Under the pieces are notes generated by a model. That model ran no database searches and was not told the origin of the DNA. It worked only from the letters and a program-made list of their open reading frames with translations. From Chamaecyparis obtusa (Eukaryota; Streptophyta; Pinopsida; Cupressales; Cupressaceae): a DNA stretch of 64,000 nucleotides. Position 1 is the stretch's first letter, and the number at the start of each line of letters is the position of its first letter. Below, piece by piece: positions 1-9,052 of this stretch. The position numbers were made by a program, and so were the translations under genes. Location: NCBI GenBank assembly GCA_027943335.1, contig BSBK01001161.1, positions 322,501 through 386,500 of the forward strand. Reading direction: 5' to 3'.

Positions 1-1067
1 TTTCTTATGATTATAAGATTAACACTGATAATGACTCATCACCAGAAATGGAGGTCATCCTTTTTTATGTAGACGTTGATAATTGTGATATTATTAATGG
101 TATTGAGACAATGTCTTGTCAAATGGAAATTAGCAATGCTAAGAGTGTTCCCTATGATAGTGATTTGTGCCTGGAAGACATGTGCCAAAATGAAGATATA
201 TGTAAAGGGTTTCTTGTTGATTTTTTCATGCCACATTTTTGAGATGTTTCATGAAGAGCTAGAAGATGTTTCAAGTTCTACAAATAATTTTTTGTTTCAT
301 CCAAAAGTATGTTTCTTTCTTCAAGAATGTGATGAAATGAATGTTGATGCTTTGTTTTTAGAAGAGGCTAAAAAGAATCAAGAAGAATGTATCACTTATC
401 AATCAAAATTTGAGTCTTTCATTTTCCCAATCTGGTATGTTGTTATTTTTCAAAATAATTTGAATCTGAAGCCACAAGTTATGGTTCAAAGTGATTTTCT
501 TGAACATTCATATGGTATACAATGAGTTGAGTCTCAAAAATTTTATTTTGATGCTTAAGAAATTTTTCAAGAAGGCCACCATATTTTTAGGTTTATGGTT
601 GAGTTAGAGTGTTTTCCTCCTCAGCTGGTTAGAAGTTTTGAAGAGTCTAACATCTTTATGTTGCACAATAATCAACATTTTTTGAATTTTAATGATTCCC
701 AAATGCTCAATAATAGTGAAAGTGTTGGTTATTTTCTTTATAATATGCTGGAAATTTGTGATAGAGTGATTGATCTTGTCAGTGAAAGTAATATTTTTAA
801 ATTATCTCAAATTCATGGAAGTGAGAATTATATCTTTGATATACGGTAAATGTTGATTCACACTATCAGATTTTGAGGTTCTTTGTGAGTATATGTACAT
901 TTGTATCGTTTCTTTTCTTTCGGTTGTTTGGTAGTTGGTTTTGGGAGTCCCCTATTTTATGTGAGAAAGGAAGTAAGTTAAGTTTGATCTTCTCTGGTTG
1001 GTCTTCTATACCATGAGATTCTGAATTCTCTGCATGCTTGCATGGGGCATGTGTCCCAAGTCAGAGC
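1..1067 (+). pseudogene. Decayed internal region of a gypsy-type non-autonomous element
   Basis: The frame is open from the left edge to a TGA at 240-242. It continues one frame over to TGA 523-525, then through a TAA near 556 to about 849. The conceptual product is rich in Asp, Glu, Asn and Ser, has no RT, protease or integrase motif, and I do not recognise it. At 1028-1075 the DNA resembles 9013-9060, the segment just before the 3' LTR of the 4079-12051 element: both share a tgcatg/ggcatg stretch followed by gagccactatt. I infer that this is the 3' internal part of a related GAG-only element whose 5' half lies left of the window. Confidence is moderate that it is retroelement DNA and low for the exact relationship. 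Confidence 0.45.
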
Positions 1068-3249
1068 CACTATTGGAGCTCAAAAATCTAGGAGTATGTT
1101 TTGAGTCCATATTTAAAAAATTTCTCTAACTGTAAGTTTGTGCCCCTGAAAAATCATTGTAAGACGTCAGGTTTGACTGCATAGGAGAAAGGAGCTTATT
1201 GATTTTCATGAATGATCACTTGGGTAAGGTGTTCATTACCTATGAATTGGCATGTCTAATGGGTGAGAGCTTTCATTTTTTAGTTCTGGCATGTTTAGGG
1301 AATAACCTTTTGGAGGTGTTTTCAGAAGTCTGCATTTTTGTCTTTCCAGAATTTCATAAAGTTTCCCATTTCAAAGGATTGTATCTTATGACCAGTTGAT
1401 ATTCATGGCATGGGGATTGTTGTACTATTTTTTAGGAATCTAAGTGAGTATCCATGTGCATTTCTAGCCCCCCATGAGCCTATTTGATCTGTGTGTCGTA
1501 GCCTTTCCGTTTCCAATTTGTAAAGTTTCATTGAATTTGCAAAATCAGAAATCTAAGTGACCTACTTTGAGGTCTCCCTGTTTGCACCGAGTTCATGGTA
1601 AAGTCAAATTGAGGGTTGTCTTACATTATAGACCTAGAATTGACCTACCCTAAAATTTATGCACCATAACCAATCCATTTGGTCACTTTCCTAAACCAAT
1701 TCTGAATTAAATTCCTTCATTTTCATTGTTTCAAGTCTAGAATGTTTCTAATAGGCTCACTTTGGTGTTTAATGGTACTTCACCTTTTGATCTTCTGAAA
1801 AAGTTCAATGTGGATTCATTGTCCTTGTGTGAGAATGAATCAGTGTCCAATATTCCAGATCATGAGGTCTGTATCTGACAAGTTTTCAAAGCCACTTTTG
1901 AAGGTGATTTATGCAGGTTGGCAATGCGGATAGATTCAGTGTTCTGAATGGCCATGTTTGATCATTAATATATTTTAGCCCACATTTTTATGTAGCTTCC
2001 TTTGGCACACATTCTTACATGTTGGGATTGAACTTAAGTTTCCAACACCACATTCCTATGAGGCCTTTTTGTAAGTTTTCAAGCCCATTTTCAGAGGCAA
2101 GTTATATTTTTTTGGAAATTTGATAAAGGCACATAGAAATGAATGGTGTGATTCAACTCTTTGATGCACCATAGTTATACTTCATCAAGTGACTGCATTC
2201 ATGCAAGTAGAGGGTAAATGTGGAATTTAAATGTGTTGATCCTCTTACAAATGTTTCCAAGTTGATATTCTCATCAAGTGTAAAAGCATGCACTCTTGTG
2301 CTTTTCAATGATAAACATGCCTTTTTACTTTAGGTGAGTTGACATGCCATATTTCCACCATTCTTTTGAGTGTTATGAAAATTTCCATTAAAATAATATG
2401 CTGGCATGTATCTATGTCTACATCCTCCATCTAATGGTTGTGCATGTTTTCTCCCTCACAGACCATTCCCACTCTTCCTTGGGTGTGCATACACCTCTTG
2501 GAATGATGATTTGCAAAGCAACAAGTTGGGTGAGTGGATAACACATGTGAGAGGCTTGGAGGTTCTTGGTCTAAGCAAAATGAGTCTCACTATGGTAGAA
2601 GATACTTGGTTGGGAGGATACTTTCTCTCTCTCACCAATCTCACTAAACTTTTTCACAATAAATAAGGGATTTGAAAATAGTGTATAGACATCCATCAGT
2701 GCATAGGAAGAAAGATATTTTCTTTGGGATATGAGCTCCCTTGTAGATGTGTTTTCAAAATAAAGAATCAAATACAATGCAAGCCCAAACAAATGAAGGG
2801 TGATGTGCTATCAACAGCCTTCCTTCCAGGATGTTTTTTCCACTAAGTGACACACACAGGAAGTAAGGAAACTGACAAAGAAAGGAGGTGTGTTCCATAA
2901 TCTCTATGGCTAGTGTGTGCCAGTATAAGGAAAAAATGCAGGGAAAGGGATGTGGTTGTTTAAAGAAATTTAAAAAAAAAAACTATAAATGCAAGGAGCA
3001 ATAGGTAGCACATAAGAAATCCAAGGTGTGTGTGAATGTTGACTGGAATGGGTAGTCAAACAAAAAATAAAAGGGGAACACATACCAATTTAAAAAATAG
3101 GGAATGGAGCGTAAATGTTTGAATGGGGTACGCACCAAACTAGGGCTGCCAAAGCATAAATTTGTAGCATGTTTTCACCCCAAATGTTAGCATAAGCATT
3201 TGCATAGAGGAGAATGCATTGAAATAAGTAGTGCGTGAGACTAGTAGAG
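1068..3249. other. Unassigned non-coding DNA
   Basis: About 2.2 kb in which I see no coding frame of note and no LTR pair. By analogy with 9053, a 3' LTR of the preceding element could begin near 1068 (TATTGG), but the sequence does not resemble the 4079-7067 LTR and shows none of that LTR's conserved 3' end. The short open frames here (for example 2406-2666) have no recognisable domain. Confidence 0.4.
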
Positions 3250-3254
3250 GCTCT

Positions 3255-3392
3255 TGTTCCAAGTAGTGGTTGTCCCTACACCAAAATATTGACCTGTTAA
3301 TGCCTTATACAACCACTAGACTTATAGAAGATGCAGGAGGTGGTTAAGCCATGTCACAAATCCCAAGGGGAGCATTGACTATTTTGCCAGCA
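3255..3392 (-). repeat. TRIM 3' LTR
   Basis: 138 bp, beginning TGTTCC and ending CCAGCA on the + strand. It differs from its partner at scattered sites but has exactly the same length, and lies next to the polypurine tract at 3393-3400. Confidence 0.9.
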
Positions 3393-3437
3393 ATCTCCCC
3401 CTAGGCATTACCCAAGGGGATTCAAACCTATGACCAA

Positions 3438-3449
3438 GCTCTGATACCA
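3438..3449 (-). promoter_or_regulatory. TRIM primer binding site (tRNA-iMet)
   Basis: Minus strand TGGTATCAGAGC, complementary to the 3' end of plant initiator tRNA-Met. Two nucleotides separate it from the 5' LTR at 3452. Confidence 0.92.
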
Positions 3450-3451
3450 CT

Positions 3452-3589
3452 TGTTACAAGTAGTGGTTGTTGTTGCACCAAAAGATTGACCTGTTAATGC
3501 CTGATACAACCACTAGACTTATAAAAGACACAAGAGGTGGTTAAGCCATATGACAAATCTCGAGGGGAGCGCTGACCATTTTGCCAACA
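3452..3589 (-). repeat. TRIM 5' LTR
   Basis: 138 bp, beginning TGTTAC and ending CCAACA on the + strand, followed directly by the TSD GCTCT. Confidence 0.9.
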
Positions 3590-3594
3590 GCTCT

Positions 3595-4078
3595 ATAGTG
3601 TGTGTGCACTAAGGAAAGGAGTTAATATAAAGAGAATGTGCACCTTCTATTTTGTTGTATGCACTTAGCAAAGGAGTGCTACACACTTCTCAATGGACTT
3701 GGTGTGTGCAAGAGTTTCCAAAGATTGTGCACACCTTGTTCGGGTGTGTAAGCACCAAGTAATGTGCACCTCAGTAATTGAACGAAGTTGTGTGTACTTG
3801 GTAAAAGATGCAACACATGGTTTTTTATGGTGTGCACACCACTTTGTGTGTGTTGTGTTGTAGTAGAGTGAGGAGGAGTATGTTGTTCACATACATTGGT
3901 TTCCTAAATGTTCTCTATAGCAAATGAAGCATGTACACCTATAGGGAAAGAGAAAAAGGATGGAACACATGCTTGTTTGAAAGAATAGCAAGGTATGGTG
4001 CATATTTGTTTGCTAGTGTGTACTAGCACTTGCACACTAAAATAAATAAACCAAGGGGAATGAAGAGAAGGAGTGCTC
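3595..4078. other. Unassigned DNA rich in GTGCAC/GTGTGCAC words
   Basis: No coding frame. The stretch contains repeated palindromic words such as GTGCAC, GTGTGCAC and TGTGCACACC (for example near 3603, 3645, 3727, 3763, 3829). It may be part of an old LTR, but I can find no partner in the window. The final five bases TGCTC (4074-4078) appear to be a decayed target site of the next element. Confidence 0.35.
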
Positions 4079-7067
4079 TATTAGGCCATTTTACTGTCAA
4101 TGCAAAATTCTTTGAAAATGGCCTGTTCCTTGCAAAGTTTTTGTTAGGTGTCATGTCATGCCTGCAATCACACTTTTATCATGCAAAGTTAATCCCCAAG
4201 GTTTTATGATGTGTGCCCTTAGCCCTGTGCTCTTTATTATGTCACCTTTCTCTAGCTCTAATCGCGTAAGCTAATTCACCAAATCCAGAGAGTTATTCAA
4301 GTTTTAGGGTCTACGGGAGACGGTCTCAAAATTTGCCAAAATGTTGAAAACCCATGTTGTTTTCTGTTTCCCTGCTACCTTTATGTCTGCATGAAAACCA
4401 TGTGTGTTTTCAATCTCACACCTTTTCCTCTTTTTCAATGTTTCTTAAGTGCACAGGTGTGATCGATGGTGGGCCTGGGTCTTTAAAAGGCTTTTGATCT
4501 ACGGCGGGCATGTGATTGTAAAGAATATTCTGGTGCCTTGTGATCATGTGCCAGCTATTGATCTTGTTTGCTGCAAGCTTTTCTTAGCGGTGGGTCTGCT
4601 GTCAGGTTTGTTGCAGAGGTGTGCATTTTTCATTAGTTGATTGGTTGGTGACATGGAGTGTTGTCAGTGTGACTGGTTTTCTTAGCATTCAGGTGGATTA
4701 AAGTTCATTTTAATCTTGTGGCTATCATTATACCATTGATGAAACATGCTCGACCTTTAATGCCATGATATAGCAATAGCCATTGATTCTCATGTGGAAG
4801 GTAGGTGGGTCTATTGACATGTATGCGTAGGTGGCACTGTTTGATTCATCCATGTATTTTCACTGTGGCATGTTGTCAATGGGACCTAGTTCCTGAGCTT
4901 GTCATTGGGTCATGATCCTGTCAAAGAATCAATGATCGGCATCTGATCTCATGAGATTTGTCAGAGCTCTATGAAGTTGCGATGGCTGTCAATTTTCCTT
5001 GGCGGGCCCGTCGGTTGGGTCTGACAGATGTTTAACAAGCGACAAAGATCAATGGTTGTCGCTACACCACTAAGGAAAGATGCAAGCCTTTTAATCTCCA
5101 TGCTTTAATGAGAGCCGTTGACATGGTCTGAAGGTGGTTTACGGTGGGACCTGTTTGCTCGGTGGTGATGATGTGCTCAATTCTCATTGGTCAACGAGGT
5201 AACGAGCTAGATGTTGTCAGTGGGGCTGCAGTTTTCAAAGGAAGTAGAGTGTCTGCAAGTCTATGAAGATTGAGTGGTTGTCATTATATCATTGACGTGA
5301 GATGCTTTACTTTTAGCATCATGGCGTAACGATGACTGTTGCTTTTGTTTAAAGAAATGTAAAGCACGCGGGCCTGAGAAAAGTAAACAGATTGAACAGT
5401 CAAGACTTAATGTCGATCTCAGTTTGAATCATGACTACCAATTCATTGTTGGTGCCAAGATATGACCATTTGAATTCAAATTCAAGTTTTTGAGGGTCTG
5501 CAATGATAGGAAGTATTGAAATTCAATGCTTTGTAGCCAGATTTGATTTGGCTTGGTTGTGGTAAGTGTTGTGATTTGGCCCAAGGGTCTTGCTGATCCA
5601 TGGCATGATGATTTTGTACCTGATGATGATTGTTGGTGGTGTGTCACATGTTCACATAACCCTTTTCTTGGCTATGTGATCATGCAACAACCCTTATTTT
5701 ATAGGGTTTTTCTGGTAGTTTGGTCATATGCGATGAGTGTTGCATCTCGGTGGCAGTTGCAAAGTTGATGATGAAGGTATCTGTGGCTATGCAATTCAAA
5801 TTTTCTTGCCTGGGGTAACGTGCTGGTTTAAATGTAGTGGACTATTTCTTACTGCAGGCGGCTAGGGTTTGGTGTGTGTTAGTGATATCCATGCTAAGTA
5901 CGTGCAAAGTTTTTTTGGTGGATCTTGGCATTGAAGTGAGTTTTTCTTGCAACAAGGAGGTAGTAATTTGTGATTGCAGTTAGCCTGTGGTTATGAAACC
6001 AATGCATTGTACATCAAATTGATCTGATTTTCCTGGGTTTCTAGGCTTGTCTGTAATCTTTCATTCCGTGTTGTACTGGGTGGTTGCAAACTTAATTTTT
6101 GCCCTAATGATCGGTAGCTTGTTGCATCCTTGTTCTTATAAAAGGATTTTCATGACCAGGAGGAAGGGTTCTGAATTTGGTCAGTTCTAGTGGTTTGAAT
6201 TTCAATCAGTCTAGAGGTTCTGATTTGGATTAGTTCTAGGGAGTTGTAATAGGGTTGATCACATTGTATGAAGTTGAATAGAAAGTTCTAGTAGTGAAGT
6301 GGTTTGATCCTCTGTCCTACTTTGAATATGTACATGCCTCATCTTACTTAATATAAATGTTTCAAGCTTTTCGGTCTCTCCTTGGTGTCAATATTGTGAA
6401 TTTTGGATTTTTTGATCTATTGCACAGGTTACCTATGTATATGTTCTTGTCTTTAGTTCTTGATCTAGGATCAGGTGAAATATACTTTAGAAGGGACATA
6501 GATTCATTTGTTTTTTCTATAGAAGGATCTTATAAGTAGTCGATGGGCTAGAATGTTTATATTTATGGCTATGAGTCTTTGACAATAGTTGGTTCATGTT
6601 CAAAATGTGTATTTGAGATCTGCCCAATGGATAATGGCACTGATCAAGGATTAGTATGTTTAGTTGAGTTCAATGCCTGATTGATTTTTGTTTACTTCTT
6701 CCCATCTTTATATATCAAGACCTTTCAAGTTTAAATCTACTGTTGGTTGGTAGCAGTAATACCCTTCACAAGACCATTTTATACCCCATAGCAATGGAGA
6801 TTCAATGAATGATTGGTTAGCATTTAGTAATCTCTTGCTATCATCCACTTTGTTTAATCTAGTCCAAAGTCCTAAAGATGCCATAAGTTACTGGATTAGG
6901 TACACCCGCCATGGGTTTGCAGAGCCAGAAGTGAAAAGGGCAGTCTTGTCCCTATAGTTGGTCCAGTTGTCTTGCAGAGCTCTCATACTTGGAATTAACC
7001 ACTCCTAACATTAGTCTCAAGGCATATTGGCAGCCTAAAGTGGTGTAAGTATTTTCAAACACCAAAA
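4079..7067 (+). repeat. 5' LTR of the gypsy TR-GAG element
   Basis: About 2989 bp, alignable from end to end with 9053-12051. It starts TATTAGG rather than the usual TG. The U3 part (about 4490-5350) is a series of diverged repeats around the words gatcatg and cattgat. A TATA box lies at 6136-6142, followed by a region conserved in the solo LTR at 56838-59559 (gagccagaag and cagtcttgtccctatag near the 3' end). Confidence 0.85.
6136..6142 (+). promoter_or_regulatory. TATA box of the 5' LTR
   Basis: TATAAAA followed by GGATTT, at the matching place in both LTRs (6136 and 11106). A TATAAAG at 58682-58688 takes the same place in the related solo LTR. It is probably the LTR promoter, which sets + strand transcription and a long R/U5 of about 900 bp. 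Confidence 0.6.
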
Positions 7068-7070
7068 AGA

Positions 7071-7087
7071 TGGTGACTCTGATGGGG
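7071..7087 (+). promoter_or_regulatory. Primer binding site (tRNA-Arg-like)
   Basis: TGGTGACTCTGATGGGG, three nucleotides after the LTR end. It matches 14 of 17 positions of the complement of the 3' end of plant tRNA-Arg(ACG) as I recall it (TGGCGACTCCGCTGGGG). That primer is used by Ogre/Tat-type gypsy elements. All three mismatches are of the kind expected from decay. Confidence 0.7.
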
Positions 7088-7646
7088 AAGAGGTAAAAGA
7101 CAACAAGTTTTTTTGCTTGGTTGGATCATCCCAAAGTCTGGTTAAAAGATCATAGAGTCAGAAGTAAAAAACACATTAGTAAAATTTTCTCACCTAGTTG
7201 TGAGTGGTGGCTCTGATTGTCTCTGTTTGATCAGTGCATATTCTGATAAATAGTGCATGTTTACTTGGTGAGTTTTGGTTGGTTGGAAGAGATACAAACA
7301 AGTGAAAAATTTTCCTCTTCAAGTAGGTGGCGACTCTACATTGCAAAATCTAATGGAGCTAGATGGTGAGTTCTAGATCTGGCTTGCCTTCCAATCAACA
7401 AGGTCTTCTGCTGCAAGATTCCCAAGTATTTTTCAAGGATATGAAATGTCTCCTTATTAAGTGATTAAGTAGTAGGAAAAGGAGTAAGGTGTGAATGGGG
7501 GTTGAATACTTCAAGCTTTCAGTTGCATCTCTACAAAATTTTATGGAAGTATTGCATTAAGTCAAATGAATAATCAGGGGAAAAGTCGGTCTAGGCTGCT
7601 TGGTTTCCTCAAGTTGGATAGACCTTTGTGCTATGTTCTTCCATAA
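7088..7646 (+). other. Untranslated leader of the TR-GAG element
   Basis: About 560 bp between the primer site and the first Gag-like frame, with no convincing coding frame. A second TGGCGACTCT-like word occurs near 7327 (gtggcgactctac), which may be a duplicated or decoy primer site. Confidence 0.45.
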
Positions 7647-7913
7647 TCCCCTCATTCTTTCTTTGGTGAGCTTTTGGGTTTGATTCCTATTTTTGATTGC
7701 CAGTTTGATTCAACAGTGAAGCATGTCCTAGAATTCTATATATTTATTATAGAATATAAAATTTTTAATGAGGATGTTAACATGATGTTTTTTGGGAGAT
7801 CCGTCAAAGGGGTTGCATCTAATTGGAATCTAAATCTACCCCCAAAATGCATCTCTTCTTTATCTGAATTCAAGTGGTTGTTCTTAGAAGAGTTTGCTGA
7901 TGATGATGAATGA
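7647..7913 (+). pseudogene. Gag-like segment, gypsy type
   Basis: The frame is open from 7647 (after TAA 7644-7646) to TGA 7911-7913, with no ATG at its start. The product has the core pattern of a plant Ty3/gypsy Gag ('retrotransposon gag' domain): HVLEFYIFIIEYKIF, then a met-met-phe segment, then VKGVASNWNLNLPP, then SSLSEFKWLFLEEF. That is hydrophobic helices around an A-x-x-W motif. The terminal aspartates (ADDDE) lead into the acidic frame, which continues in the same phase after the stop. It would form the particle shell of the retrotransposon. It is broken by the TGA and has no zinc knuckle. Confidence 0.6.
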
Positions 7914-8870
7914 AATAAGTTGCAAAGGGATCATCAGCAGAAGAGGAATACAAGTTGTATTCTAGAGCAATCTATGTCTAGTGCTGAAGGTACTTCTTCT
8001 GATGAAGTTTTGTCAAAGGAGTATTCAGATTGTAGTAGTGAGCATGAATCAGAATCAAGGTGTGTAGGATCCTCCATTCATTTAGAGATGTCTGAATGTG
8101 ATTTCAGTGGTTATTCAGGTGAGGATGATGATGGCAGTAATGTTGATGTATCCTCATATGAATCTAATGCATCATGGGAGGAGGAAAGTAATGGTGGAAG
8201 TGAACACTCCTTCAATGAGGAGTATGAAGATAAGGAAGTGATAATTCAATGTGATGTCACTAAGTTTGAACATGAAGATTTAAGTAATGGGTTATTAGAT
8301 AATCCTAAAATGGGTAGTGAATTTAAAGTGTTCACTAACACTTTATATGATGGAGACTATGATGATTATCAACCCATTTTTTGTCATGATGTTCAACATG
8401 GTGCATTGCATGGAGTTATCAATCCTTTGTTTGAAAAACATGTGGAGGTCTCAAGTTCAGTTGAATCAGGATGCCCATTTTCCATCTGTGGGTATCAGTC
8501 TGATTATTCATTTGAGGTCCTCCCGGTTACACATGTGGAAACACAAAGTCAAGGTATGAATGAGGCTTTTTTGCAGGTAGAATATGAGGCTTTTGTGTTT
8601 CCAGTTGATAGCATGCATGAATCAATAGGTGAAGATTAGTTTCAGTATAGAGGTGTTGATCATTGGCATGCTAAATCTTTTCTTCATAGTGAGCAAGATG
8701 GAGAGAGTGCAAATAAATTTTACATGCACTATGAAGACAACTACTTTGTTCTTCCTGATTTGCTGGTTGAACATGTTGACAAGTCTATGGAGAAAAATGA
8801 AAATAGAATGCTTGATGTGCCACATGAAGGAAGAAATGAAAATCAGGTTTTTGACAAGGGTAGAAACTGA
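7914..8870 (+). pseudogene. Ser/Asp/Glu-rich C-terminal extension of the Gag-like protein
   Basis: This is the same reading phase as the Gag segment, from just after its TGA to TAG 8637-8639, then on to TGA 8868-8870. The first 239-codon stretch is extremely rich in Ser, Glu and Asp, with runs such as SSDEVLSKEYSDCSSEHES, GEDDDGS and WEEESNGG. The second stretch is also acidic. There is no cysteine knuckle, catalytic triad or membrane segment. The phase is kept for about 1.2 kb with only two internal stops, so one long protein of about 400 residues was probably encoded originally. Its function is unknown. Confidence 0.55.
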
Positions 8871-9052
8871 CTCTTGTTTGTTGCTGCAGGTTTTTTGTAA
8901 AAAATGTACATTTTGTGAATAGTTTCCCTTTCCCGTCTGTTCCCTTTGTTTTTTGAGGACTCTATGCTTTTTTCCAGTGGGTGGTCTACTTTTTCTAGAG
9001 ATATGGTTTCTTGCCATGCCTGCAAGAGGCATGCATCCCCAACTAGAGCCAC
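8871..9052 (+). other. 3' untranslated internal segment before the 3' LTR
   Basis: Non-coding and pyrimidine-rich in its first half. It ends with a segment (9013-9052) similar to 1028-1067. I cannot point to a convincing polypurine tract next to 9053. Confidence 0.45.

Larger units (their letters stand above)
3255..3589 (-). mobile_element. Complete TRIM (terminal-repeat retrotransposon in miniature)
   Basis: Two direct repeats of 138 bp (3255-3392 and 3452-3589) start TGTT and end in CA. They enclose a 59-bp internal region. On the minus strand the internal region starts, 2 nt after the LTR, with TGGTATCAGAGC (3438-3449), the classical initiator-tRNA-Met primer binding site. It ends with a purine tract GGGGGAGA (3393-3400) just before the other LTR. 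A perfect 5-bp target-site duplication GCTCT flanks the element (3250-3254 and 3590-3594). There is no coding capacity, so mobilisation must have used proteins from an autonomous LTR element. The layout fits the TRIM class. The family is not identified, and the internal region is too short to hold a Cassandra-type 5S sequence elsewhere than in its LTRs, where I see none. Confidence 0.93.

Noticed and set aside
2406..2666. 86-codon + frame with a leucine-rich-repeat-like phrase (LEVLGLSKMSLT…LTNLTKLFH)
   Set aside because: Only a weak resemblance over about 40 residues and no continuation on either side, so not enough to call an LRR gene fragment.
4079..7067. Possibility that the 3-kb direct repeats are a segmental duplication and not LTRs
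   Set aside because: A primer site follows the first copy directly, the second ends in CCAACA like a proven solo LTR of the same family, and the flanks are compatible with a decayed 5-bp target site.
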